From Acidobacteriota bacterium (GTDB taxonomy: Bacteria > Acidobacteriota > Vicinamibacteria > Vicinamibacterales > JAFNAJ01), in assembly GCA_017860085.1 (NCBI GenBank), contig JAFNAJ010000113.1, positions 1 to 7,721 of the forward strand: a DNA stretch of 7,721 nucleotides, in the 5' to 3' direction. The notes below the pieces were generated by a model that saw only the letters and a program-made list of their open reading frames with translations, was not told the origin of the DNA and did not search any database. This document shows positions 1-5,696 of this stretch, one piece after another. Within the stretch, counting starts at the first letter, position 1. Every line of letters starts with the position of its first letter. The position numbers were made by a program, and so were the translations under genes.

Positions 1-38
1 AGTGCGGCGACGAGCGGAACCGCCAGTGCTGGAGGCAT
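1..38 (-). CDS. N-terminal fragment of an unidentified gene with a hydrophobic start (possibly prepilin peptidase)
   Basis: Only 12 complete codons lie in the window, reading MPPALAVPLVAA, with the rest beyond base 1. The ATG at 38-36 has a GGAAG Shine-Dalgarno at 50-46, 7 nt upstream and inside the end of the preceding gene, whose stop is at 45-43. That close spacing suggests this is the next member of the same operon. The residues are uncharged and hydrophobic, as at the start of a signal sequence or first membrane helix. In the Myxococcus xanthus pil cluster the ABC transporter genes are followed by pilD, whose product starts with a membrane helix, so a prepilin peptidase is possible. This rests on gene order only; too little sequence is visible to identify the family. 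Confidence 0.4.
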   Translation of the reverse strand, partial: MPPALAVPLVAA

Positions 39-42
39 CACG

Positions 43-972
43 TCACTTCCGCTCGATGGGCGGCGGTTCGCTGGGAAGCGGCTGCAGCGGCGATTCGTCG
101 GCGAGCTCGACGGCAGCCGTGTCGGGCGCCAGATGGTACTCAACGCCCGCCGGATCGACGGGCACGGACCTCAAGTAGCCAGTCCTGATCAGGACGGACC
201 ACGTGTAGGGCGGCTGTCCTCCGGCGTCCACGTAACGGTCCACCGCGACGCGCAGCGCGTCGAGTTCGTCGAGGGCATCGAGTTGCTGCAGGCGGCGCGT
301 CGCGTCGCTCAGTAGCCACTCGTTGTCGGCGCTCTCGCGCAACGCCTGCCACAGGGCGCGGGACGCACGCCGGTCCCCCCCCTGCGCGAGCGTGTTCGCT
401 GCGAGCGACCGCATCCAGAACGGCGCCCCTGGCTGGTCCGCGCCCCGGTTGAACCACTCGGCCGCCTTCGGGTAGTCGCGCAGCCACCAGTAGTAGATGA
501 ACCCGATGTCCTGCATGTAGCGCCAGTGGCCGGGCCTGGCTTCGAGGCCTCGTTCGAGCAGGGCGATCGCCTGGTCGGGGCGACCGGGACCACCCGGCGG
601 CGGTTCCGACAGGAAGATGGCGCCGAATCGGTACGCGATGTTGAACATCGGGTCGAGCGTCACCGTGATCGACAGCAGCGGCTCGAGCAGTTCGTAGCGC
701 CGCTCGCCTTGTGCCTCTTTCAAACGCGTGCTGCCGAAGTGCTGCAGCACCCGAATCCAGTAGACATCGGCGAGCAGGGCATCGTAGGACAAGGCCAGGC
801 GCTGCAGGGCCAGGCCCGACGGCACGTAGAGCACCGACTCCTCGACGACGTCGCGCGGGAACCGCTGCTCGCGCCCGACCTCGATCGCGATGGCCGACCC
901 CATGGCCAGGGCGAGGCAGACCGCCATGACCCACGCGCGCGGCTGACCGGCGAAACCACCACCCGGACTCAT
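43..972 (-). CDS. Membrane-anchored TPR-like protein coupled to the ABC transporter
   Basis: The protein has 309 aa. Residues about 13-30 form a single hydrophobic segment (signal anchor or uncleaved signal peptide), so the rest is probably periplasmic. Residues about 95-215 look like degenerate tetratricopeptide helices: LLEPLLSITVTLDP, then AIALLERGLEARPGHW, then DYPKAAEWFNRGAD, then a helix pair around 185-213. Two aromatic patches (YWIRVLQHFG at 71-80 and GFIYYWWLRDYP at 157-168) suggest a packing or protein-contact surface. The C-terminal 40 residues are Pro- and acid-rich. The ATG at 972 was chosen because it forms a 4-bp ATGA overlap with the permease stop; reading further upstream would run inside the permease gene. 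I do not recognise a named family. TPR proteins are common T4P accessory factors (for example PilF/Tgl in pilotin roles), but this one lacks a lipobox cysteine. By position it may be an accessory subunit of the transporter. The coding strand carries a run of eight G at 382-375. Confidence 0.82.
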   Translation of the reverse strand: MSPGGGFAGQPRAWVMAVCLALAMGSAIAIEVGREQRFPRDVVEESVLYVPSGLALQRLALSYDALLADVYWIRVLQHFGSTRLKEAQGERRYELLEPLLSITVTLDPMFNIAYRFGAIFLSEPPPGGPGRPDQAIALLERGLEARPGHWRYMQDIGFIYYWWLRDYPKAAEWFNRGADQPGAPFWMRSLAANTLAQGGDRRASRALWQALRESADNEWLLSDATRRLQQLDALDELDALRVAVDRYVDAGGQPPYTWSVLIRTGYLRSVPVDPAGVEYHLAPDTAAVELADESPLQPLPSEPPPIERK

Positions 973-1778
973 TTGAAGTCCCGCCGCGAGAAGATCCACG
1001 TTGCCAGCACGAGCAGTGCAGCGATGTAGGTCAAGGCATGGGCGGTCGTCACCGCCACGTACGCCGGCGACACGTACTGGCCATGCACGACCATCGTCTT
1101 CACGTCGAGCGGCGCGAGGTTCGGCAGAACGTAGTAGAGCGCGCGGGCCGTCCACGCCGCCACCCGCGAGTCGAGCACGTTCTCGAAGTTCCGGAGATCG
1201 GCATTGAAGTGGCCGACCACATACAGGCCGAACGTCAGCGCCGCCGACAGGATGGCGCTCGAGAAGGTCGAGAAGACAACGGCGATCGCCGTCACCACCA
1301 TCAGTTGCACGAAGAGCAACGCAATCGCCTTGAGCAGGGCGGGGTCGAGCGCGGGCGCCTCCCAGGTCTCCCGGACGGCTGGCGACGTCTGCCAGTTCAT
1401 CCACGCCAGCACCAGGTACAGCGCGACGGTCATGATGCCGACGTTGACGGCGAGCGTGAGCACGAGCCCGAGGTACTTGCCGACGATGAGCTGGGCGCGC
1501 GTGATGGGCTTGGAGAGCAGCGCGTAGATGCTGCGGCGCTCCACTTCCTTCGAGACCAGCCCGATGCCGATGAACACGGCAATGAACAGACCGAACATCG
1601 AGATCGACGCCAGCCCGAGGTCCTTGATGATCTTCACCTCCTGGCCGGCCGACAGCTGACTGATGAGCAGCGAGGCCCCGATCAGCAAGAGTGCAAAGAA
1701 GACGAGGTTGTAGAGCACCTTGTCGCGCACCGACTCGCGGAACACGTTCACGCCGATGCGGAGGATCGTCGCCAGCAT
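969..1778 (-). CDS. ABC-2 type transporter permease (PilI-like by context)
   Basis: This integral membrane protein of 269 aa has about six predicted helices, near residues 22-40, 56-75, 104-126, 150-172, 174-191 and 240-263. Residues 77-104 (SKEVERRSIYALLSKPITRAQL onward to GKYLG) match the motif of ABC-2 permeases, a cytoplasmic loop with a charged E.ERRS..LLSKP.TR pattern that contacts the ATPase. The C-terminus ends in FSRRDFK, also usual in this family. The ATG at 1778 overlaps the ATPase stop by one base (TGATG), so the two are translationally coupled and should form one transporter. The substrate cannot be read from sequence. In M. xanthus the ABC pair PilH/PilI downstream of pilA is needed for pilus assembly, and the same position here suggests a similar role. 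A general ABC-2 exporter is the alternative. Confidence 0.9.
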   Translation of the reverse strand: MLATILRIGVNVFRESVRDKVLYNLVFFALLLIGASLLISQLSAGQEVKIIKDLGLASISMFGLFIAVFIGIGLVSKEVERRSIYALLSKPITRAQLIVGKYLGLVLTLAVNVGIMTVALYLVLAWMNWQTSPAVRETWEAPALDPALLKAIALLFVQLMVVTAIAVVFSTFSSAILSAALTFGLYVVGHFNADLRNFENVLDSRVAAWTARALYYVLPNLAPLDVKTMVVHGQYVSPAYVAVTTAHALTYIAALLVLATWIFSRRDFK

Positions 1779-2731
1779 CACTGCCCCATCCGGTCCCAGT
1801 CGGCCGATCCGACCCGCTCGACGAAGAAGTCCTCGAGTGTCTGTCGCAGCGGCATCACCGACACCAGGCGCCCGCCCGCCGACAGCAACGACGGCAGCAC
1901 CTGCTCCGGGGGAGGCTCCGGCGGGAACTCGAGGGAGTAGCGTCCCTCGGCGATCCGCTGCACCCGCCTCGCCGTTGCCTCGAGGCGGGGTAGCGACTCG
2001 GAGGGCAGCTGCTCGACGACCGCCTCCCAGCCGCGCACCTGGAACGCCAGCATCTCCGAGAGGCTCCCCGACGCCACCAGTCGGCCTTTGGCCAGGATGG
2101 CCGCGCGGCTGCACAGCGCCTCGGCATCGGCCAGGATGTGGGAGCTGAAGAACACGGTTCGCCCCTCCTCGCGGAGTCTGAGGATGAGGGCACGCACGTC
2201 GCGCCGGCCGAGCGGATCGAGGCCCGACATCGGCTCGTCGAGAAAGATGACCTCAGGGTCGTTGATCAACGCCTGGGCCAGGCCGACCCGCTGGATCATC
2301 CCCTTCGAGAACTTGCGCAGTTGGAGTCGGCGCTCGGCGCCGATCTCCACCTCGTCGAGCAGGCGCGCGACGCGGCGCGTCCGGTCTGCGCCGGAGTAGC
2401 CGAAGAGGCCCCCGAAGTAGCCGAGCAGTTCCTCGGCCGTCAGGTAGTCGTAGAAGTACGGGTGCTCGGCAAGATAGCCGATGCGGCGCTTGACCGCCGG
2501 GTCGCCTACCGGGCGGCCCAGGATCTCGGCGCGTCCGGCTGTCGGAAACACGAGCTGCATCAGCAGCTTCAGGGTCGTGGTCTTGCCGGCGCCGTTCGGG
2601 CCCAGGAAGCCGAACACCTCGCCGGGCTCGACCGTGAGCGACAGGTCGTCGAGAGCACGGTACGGCCGGGGCCGCCAGAAGCCGACCCGGTAGTCCTTGG
2701 TGAGGTGCTCGGTGACGATGGCTGCCGGCAT
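1778..2731 (-). CDS. ABC transporter ATP-binding protein (PilH-like by context)
   Basis: A 317-aa nucleotide-binding subunit. All core motifs are visible: Walker A GPNGAGKT at 44-51, a Q-loop region YLAEHPYFYDYLT at 87-99 with Glu in place of the usual Gln, signature FSKGMIQR at 141-148 (the variant common in ABC-2 exporters), Walker B VIFLDEP at 161-167, D-loop SGLDP at 169-173, and switch His198 in SSHIL. Residues about 235-317 form an extra C-terminal domain, as in many single-NBD ABC-2 ATPases. It should dimerise and energise the permease encoded immediately downstream. The ATG at 2731 is the first start in frame; the best Shine-Dalgarno, GGAGG at 2751-2747, is 15 nt away and so weak. A 76-nt gap separates it from the upstream disulfide enzyme gene, short enough for cotranscription. 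Substrate unknown. Confidence 0.93.
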   Translation of the reverse strand: MPAAIVTEHLTKDYRVGFWRPRPYRALDDLSLTVEPGEVFGFLGPNGAGKTTTLKLLMQLVFPTAGRAEILGRPVGDPAVKRRIGYLAEHPYFYDYLTAEELLGYFGGLFGYSGADRTRRVARLLDEVEIGAERRLQLRKFSKGMIQRVGLAQALINDPEVIFLDEPMSGLDPLGRRDVRALILRLREEGRTVFFSSHILADAEALCSRAAILAKGRLVASGSLSEMLAFQVRGWEAVVEQLPSESLPRLEATARRVQRIAEGRYSLEFPPEPPPEQVLPSLLSAGGRLVSVMPLRQTLEDFFVERVGSADWDRMGQ

Positions 2732-2807
2732 GGCTCAGGTGGCCTGCCTCCGGGGGCCGCACACACTCCTGCCCCGGCGACGGCGGGCCGCCACTACCTG
2801 TTTCGGC

Positions 2808-4019
2808 CTACTTCGAGGTTTTCTTGAGTTCGTACCCGATGACGGCGTCGAAATACCGAGGCTCCATGCCGCCCTCAATCTTGACACCGTTGACGAAGAA
2901 GGTCGGGGTCGACTTGACGCCCAAGAGGCCTCCGAGGGCCGTGTCTGCCTTGATCTGCTCGAGCATGCGGGCGTATCGCGCGTCGAAATCCTCGATGCCG
3001 GCTACTTGCCGGGCGCCGTCGCGGACCATCGCCGCCGTCAGCACGGCCTGGTTGGCGAACAGCCAGTCCTCGAGCTTCGCGGCAACCGCCTCGCCCTTCT
3101 CCCTGGCCATCCTGACGGCGACGGCGGCCTCGCACGCGGCCACGTGGACGCCCCGCTGCACGCTGGGGTTGCACTCGGGCTCGAGGGGAAAGTCCTTGCT
3201 CACGAACCGCACCTTGCCGGGAGCCTGGCTGGCGTACTTGGCCAGGATGGGCTTGTAACCTTCATGCGTGCCGCGGCATGGCGGGCACTGGTAGTCGTTG
3301 AACTTGACGATGAGCACCGCCGCTCCGCCGGGGTCGACCGGGACGATCGCGCGCGACTGCGCGTCGAACCAGCGCTCCACCTCGCTCTGCTGCTCCGTCG
3401 TCAGGGCCACCATCGCCGCCGGCGCGGCGGCCGTCGACGAGGAAGACGAGGCCTCGCGGGGGAAGAAGGCCACGGCGGACACCGCGCCAACGAGAAGCAT
3501 GCCGCTCGCGGTCAACGCCAGCGGGCTGCGGAGGGCGATTCTGAGGTCGGTGAACGCACGTCTGGGCAGTGTAGTCATGGGATACGAGGTGGCGGCAGCC
3601 GACACGATGAAGAGCCCGGTCACGGCGACGTAGGTCAGCACGCAGAAGAGGCAGACAGCCTTGAGCACGAAGAACGCCGCGTAGGCCATGTACAGGGTGA
3701 ACGCGAGGCCGATGGTCGACAGGGCGAACACGTACCCCGGCACGTTGGCGGCCATCGCCGGATCTGCACGACGCTCGGCGACGAGCAGGGCGATCACCAC
3801 CGCGAAGAACAGCAGGCCCAGCAGCGCCACCGGCACCCCGAACAGCGACCCATACGGGCTGAGGTAGGCCTCGGTGCACGACACCGTGCTCGAGATGTCG
3901 CAGACGCTGGTGTAGTCAGGGTTCCGGATGAGCTGGTAGTGGACGTACGAGGAGGCCGAAGCCGCACCGACGCCCAGGAGCGCGAACAACCAGGACAGGA
4001 GTCGACGACGGGGAGTCAT
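2808..4019 (-). CDS. VKOR-DsbA fusion: membrane disulfide-bond-forming enzyme
   Basis: The protein has 403 aa in two parts. Residues 1-145 are a vitamin K epoxide reductase (VKOR) domain: a first helix at about 9-26, loop cysteines C40 and C48, the SPYGSLFGVPVALLG stretch at 54-68, and the quinone-site CLFC motif at 123-126. A fifth helix at about 168-187 and a Ser/Ala-rich linker (190-202) lead to a periplasmic DsbA-like thioredoxin fold with active site CPPC at 245-248 and the cis-proline segment STPTFFVNG at 370-378 (P372). Two further cysteines, C283 and C296, could form a structural disulfide. VKOR reoxidises the thioredoxin partner and passes electrons to quinone, replacing DsbB; here oxidase and oxidant are one chain. 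The ATG at 4019 directly precedes the positively charged N-terminus and first helix. An upstream in-frame GTG at 4082 would add 21 residues without a membrane feature. No clear Shine-Dalgarno precedes 4019. The pilins next door, each with two cysteines, are plausible substrates (inference). Confidence 0.93.
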   Translation of the reverse strand: MTPRRRLLSWLFALLGVGAASASSYVHYQLIRNPDYTSVCDISSTVSCTEAYLSPYGSLFGVPVALLGLLFFAVVIALLVAERRADPAMAANVPGYVFALSTIGLAFTLYMAYAAFFVLKAVCLFCVLTYVAVTGLFIVSAAATSYPMTTLPRRAFTDLRIALRSPLALTASGMLLVGAVSAVAFFPREASSSSSTAAAPAAMVALTTEQQSEVERWFDAQSRAIVPVDPGGAAVLIVKFNDYQCPPCRGTHEGYKPILAKYASQAPGKVRFVSKDFPLEPECNPSVQRGVHVAACEAAVAVRMAREKGEAVAAKLEDWLFANQAVLTAAMVRDGARQVAGIEDFDARYARMLEQIKADTALGGLLGVKSTPTFFVNGVKIEGGMEPRYFDAVIGYELKKTSK

Positions 4020-4032
4020 TGGGTACCGGGAG

Positions 4033-4038
4033 ATTGTA
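4033..4038 (-). promoter_or_regulatory. Possible -10 element (TACAAT) before the VKOR-DsbA gene
   Basis: TACAAT matches the sigma-70 -10 consensus at five of six positions and is the only AT-rich hexamer in this GC-rich 159-bp gap. It lies 13 nt before the ATG, so a transcript would have a very short leader, consistent with the lack of a Shine-Dalgarno. No convincing -35 box is seen 16-18 bp upstream, so the call is weak. Confidence 0.25.
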
Positions 4039-4142
4039 CACCGGCGGGTCCCATTTGGGCCGCCCGGGACGCTGGACTCCACGGGCAGCCGCCATTCGGC
4101 GCGCGGTGTTCGGCACTGCAGGCTCGAAACCCCTGCCCGTCG

Positions 4143-4168
4143 AGGTCCGTACGGCTCCTGGTGGACCT
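4143..4168 (-). terminator. Weak hairpin just after the second pilin gene
   Basis: AGGTCC and GGACCT form a perfect 6-bp inverted repeat with a 14-nt loop, starting 10 nt after the stop of the second pilin gene. No T-run follows. It may protect the 3' end of the transcript or terminate weakly, but a 6-bp repeat can arise by chance in sequence of this GC content. The rest of the 4020-4178 gap holds no gene that I can support. Confidence 0.22.
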
Positions 4169-4178
4169 GGGGCGTGGG

Positions 4179-4688
4179 CTAGCGGATGGTAGTCACGGTG
4201 CCGCCGATGCCGAACGGCTCGTTGGGAGGCACCCCTGCGCTGTTCTGCCAGACCGTGCCAGACGCATTCGTGGCAAAGGCGCGCTTGCCGTGGGCCGCCG
4301 AGCTCGGCGTCGCGCTCGCGTAGTAGCCGGTCGCCGGGTTGGCTCCCGTGCAGTCGGGCGGACCGCTCGCCGCCCCCAGTCCCTGGCGAAGCCCGATGGT
4401 GTATCCACTCTTGGGGTTGAACACGAGGTCGGCCGAGACGTAGTCGCGCCCCACCAGCGTGTTGATGTCCGTCGTGTAGTAGTTGCGCCCGCAGCTCGAG
4501 GCGAACGCGCTCTGGCCGCTGTTGATCGTGCGCAGCGAGCTGATGGCCGACGCCTCGTTGCTGGATATCTTGGCCGCGAGCAGGAAGGGGGCGGCCAGTG
4601 CGCTCACGATGCCGATGATCGCAACGACGATCAGCAGCTCGATCAGCGTGAACCCCCGATTACCTAGGCGGGCTTGCGTGGCCACCAT
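4179..4688 (-). CDS. Type IV pilin-like protein (second, downstream pilin)
   Basis: The 169-aa prepilin has a 12-residue leader ending in Gly12, so processing by prepilin peptidase would leave Phe13 as the N-methylated first residue. The mature N-terminus FTLIELLIVVAIIGIVSA carries the essential Glu at mature position 5 (E17) and Pro at mature position 22. The globular part shares the stretch SNEASAI.SLR.INSGQ..FASSCG with the upstream pilin but diverges after it. Cysteines C66 and C113 could form a disulfide. The start at 4688 has an AGGAG Shine-Dalgarno at 4700-4696 with 7-nt spacing. It lies 113 bp after the first pilin gene and is probably a tandem duplicate. It could be a second structural or a minor pilin, or a pseudopilin; its place behind a hairpin suggests lower expression than its partner. 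Confidence 0.93.
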   Translation of the reverse strand: MVATQARLGNRGFTLIELLIVVAIIGIVSALAAPFLLAAKISSNEASAISSLRTINSGQSAFASSCGRNYYTTDINTLVGRDYVSADLVFNPKSGYTIGLRQGLGAASGPPDCTGANPATGYYASATPSSAAHGKRAFATNASGTVWQNSAGVPPNEPFGIGGTVTTIR

Positions 4689-4695
4689 GGCTGGA

Positions 4696-4700
4696 CTCCT
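4696..4700 (-). promoter_or_regulatory. Ribosome binding site of the second pilin
   Basis: AGGAG lies 7 nt before the ATG at 4688. It fixes this start and rules out the long upstream extension that runs in this frame through the first pilin gene. Confidence 0.75.
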
Positions 4701-4745
4701 CTGGTCGCGGTCACTGCCGGGTGGATGCATTGCGCCCGAGGGCTG

Positions 4746-4780
4746 AAAGGGCCGGCCACTCAGTCGAGCGCCGGCCCTTT
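4746..4780 (-). terminator. GC-rich hairpin between the two pilin genes
   Basis: AAAGGGCCGGC (4746-4756) and GCCGGCCCTTT (4770-4780) form a perfect 11-bp inverted repeat with a 13-nt loop, starting 21 nt after the stop of the first pilin gene. The 3' arm ends in TTT when read on the minus strand but no longer T-run follows. It could act as a partial terminator or as an RNA stem that blocks 3' decay. Either would give more transcript for the first pilin than for the second. Confidence 0.65.
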
Positions 4781-4801
4781 CGAGGAAGTCGGGAACCGAG
4801 C

Positions 4802-5341
4802 CTACTGGATCGGCGCTGCGCCGGCCGGAGCGCCTGTCTGTGTGACGGCGACCGCAGCATTCAGCGCCTGGTAGATCGTGCCGCCCTGGTTGGTGCCGAA
4901 GTAGCGGGTGCCCGTCGAGTTCGGGGTCACCGGGTCGGCGCCCGCGAAGTACGTCGCAACGAGAGTGGCCGGGTTGCACGACACCGGAGCCGGGTTGCCG
5001 GCCGCCGCCGCGCCTGCGGTCAACGTGACCAGATAACCGCTCTTGTTGGCGGGGTCCGCCGCGAGGTCGAGGCTCACGAAGCCCTCTGTGCCCACGGGCG
5101 CCCCGGTTGGCGGCTGCGAGAGGCCGACCAGCGTGTTGGCGTAGTTGCCCGACCCGCACGACGACGCGAAGGTCGCCTGGCCGCTGTTGATGGCGCGCAG
5201 TGAGCCGATGGCCGAGGCTTCGTTGCCCGACATGCGGGCGCGCAGCAGGCCCGGGATCGCGATCGCCGCGATGATGCCGATGATCGCCACCACGATCAGC
5301 AGCTCGATGAGCGTGAAGCCCTTGTTGTTTCGGATCCTCAT
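4802..5341 (-). CDS. pilA: Type IV pilin, probable major pilin PilA
   Basis: A 179-aa prepilin with a short basic leader (MRIRNNKG); cleavage after Gly8 would expose Phe9. The mature N-terminus FTLIELLIVVAIIGIIAAIA has the conserved Glu at mature position 5 (E13) and Pro at mature position 22. This hydrophobic helix inserts in the membrane and forms the pilus core. C62 and C122 are placed to close a loop of the globular domain. The rest is rich in Gly, Ala, Thr and Asn, with few charges. The ATG at 5341 was chosen over one at 5392 because an AGGGGAG Shine-Dalgarno lies 8 nt upstream and the leader then has the usual short length. The gene follows pilR and a sigma-54 promoter, the usual setting for a major pilin. 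Its mature length of 171 residues is near the 140-170 usual for pilins. Confidence 0.95.
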   Translation of the reverse strand: MRIRNNKGFTLIELLIVVAIIGIIAAIAIPGLLRARMSGNEASAIGSLRAINSGQATFASSCGSGNYANTLVGLSQPPTGAPVGTEGFVSLDLAADPANKSGYLVTLTAGAAAAGNPAPVSCNPATLVATYFAGADPVTPNSTGTRYFGTNQGGTIYQALNAAVAVTQTGAPAGAAPIQ

Positions 5342-5349
5342 GTGTCTGA

Positions 5350-5356
5350 CTCCCCT
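5350..5356 (-). promoter_or_regulatory. Ribosome binding site of pilA
   Basis: AGGGGAG with 8-nt spacing to the ATG at 5341. It decides the start in favour of the short prepilin leader. Confidence 0.78.
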
Positions 5357-5400
5357 CGTGTGATAACGAACTGGACCTGGGACCATGCCCATTAAGCTTC

Positions 5401-5423
5401 CGGTCGGGCCCCACTGCCGACCG
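5401..5423 (-). other. Stem-loop in the predicted pilA 5' leader
   Basis: CGGTCGG and CCGACCG form a perfect 7-bp inverted repeat (six G-C pairs, one A-T) around a 9-nt loop. If transcription starts near 5430, as the sigma-54 promoter predicts, the stem begins about 8 nt from the transcript 5' end. A 5'-terminal hairpin of this kind often protects an mRNA from decay, which would suit an abundant pilin message. No riboswitch family is recognised. Confidence 0.5.
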
Positions 5424-5440
5424 CACCCGTGGCCTGGTGA

Positions 5441-5456
5441 AGCAACGGGGATGCCA
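5441..5456 (-). promoter_or_regulatory. Sigma-54 promoter of pilA
   Basis: The sequence TGGCATCCCCGTTGCT fits the -24/-12 consensus TGGCAC-N5-TTGCW at every position except T for C at the sixth base. The invariant GG (5455-5454) and GC (5443-5442) are exactly 10 bp apart. Transcription would start near 5430, giving an 89-nt leader. An NtrC-family activator with an intact sigma-54 contact motif is encoded directly upstream, matching known PilR control of pilA. Confidence 0.82.
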
Positions 5457-5565
5457 TGACGGGCTTCGATGGGCTCGATCGCCGTTAGTCCTTCACATGA
5501 CGATGGTTAGGGCCGTACTGCCTGCGCCGGTCTAGTCCGAGGCTCTCCCTGATGATCGAGGCGAC

Positions 5566-5580
5566 TGACAGCAATTGTCA
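5566..5580. promoter_or_regulatory. Candidate activator (PilR) site: TGACA-N5-TGTCA
   Basis: A perfect 5-bp inverted repeat with a 5-bp spacer, centred about 143 bp upstream of the predicted start. This distance and dyad form are usual for enhancer sites of NtrC-family dimers. Sites containing TGTC are known for PilR upstream of pilA in Pseudomonas. The overlapping TTGACA could instead be a sigma-70 -35 box, but its partner hexamer is poor. Confidence 0.5.
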
Positions 5581-5629
5581 ACGGATGCGCCAGTTCTTGC
5601 CAGCACAAGGGAGGCACGGGGTCGGAGAA

Positions 5630-5657
5630 GCGACACTCGCGGACAGGGGAGCGACAC
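5630..5657 (-). promoter_or_regulatory. Three helically phased TGTC elements, candidate activator array
   Basis: On the minus strand TGTC occurs at 5656-5653, 5645-5642 and 5635-5632, with steps of 11 and 10 bp, about one DNA turn each. The outer two are identical over GTGTCGC and 21 bp apart. They lie 41-65 bp after the pilR stop and roughly 200-225 bp upstream of the predicted pilA transcription start. Repeated same-face half-sites suit binding by an oligomeric activator such as PilR. Confidence 0.42.
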
Positions 5658-5696
5658 GCGCCCGGCGGGCCTGAAGGTCCCGCTGCAGCGGCCGCG

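Larger units (their letters stand above)
5342..5696 (-). promoter_or_regulatory. pilR-pilA intergenic regulatory region
   Basis: These 355 bp separate the pilR stop from the pilA start and contain no gene that I can support. Read toward pilA they hold three TGTC elements (5656-5632), a TGACA-N5-TGTCA inverted repeat (5580-5566), a sigma-54 promoter (5456-5441), a stem-loop in the predicted leader (5423-5401) and the pilA Shine-Dalgarno (5356-5350). No strong terminator for the upstream pilS-pilR transcript was found, so some readthrough into pilA is possible. Confidence 0.75.

Noticed and set aside
973..1404. 144-residue N-terminal extension of the TPR-like protein
   Set aside because: It lies wholly within the permease gene in another frame and is Arg- and Gly-rich. 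The ATGA overlap at 972 is the better start.
969..2114. Longer permease beginning inside the ATPase gene
   Set aside because: The first 112 residues are the out-of-frame shadow of the ATPase gene. The ATG at 1778, overlapping the ATPase stop, begins the membrane protein.
2732..2807. Terminator between the VKOR-DsbA and ABC ATPase genes
   Set aside because: Only short GC palindromes with about 4-bp stems and no T-run are present, expected by chance in this composition.
2697..4667. A 656-codon open frame on the plus strand opposite the VKOR-DsbA and pilin genes
   Set aside because: It runs antisense to genes with clear domains, is rich in His, Arg and Gly as expected of GC-rich shadow frames, has no recognisable motif and spans gene boundaries.
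4179..5426. One 415-residue protein covering both pilin regions
   Set aside because: The frame reads through the first pilin gene out of register and becomes pilin-like only from the ATG at 4688, which has its own Shine-Dalgarno. It is not a fusion.
5552..5581. Sigma-70 promoter TTGACA with GATCAT
   Set aside because: The spacer is 18 bp and the -10 is only 4 of 6. The TTGACA is part of a TGACA-N5-TGTCA dyad that is better explained as a binding site, and a strong sigma-54 promoter lies downstream.
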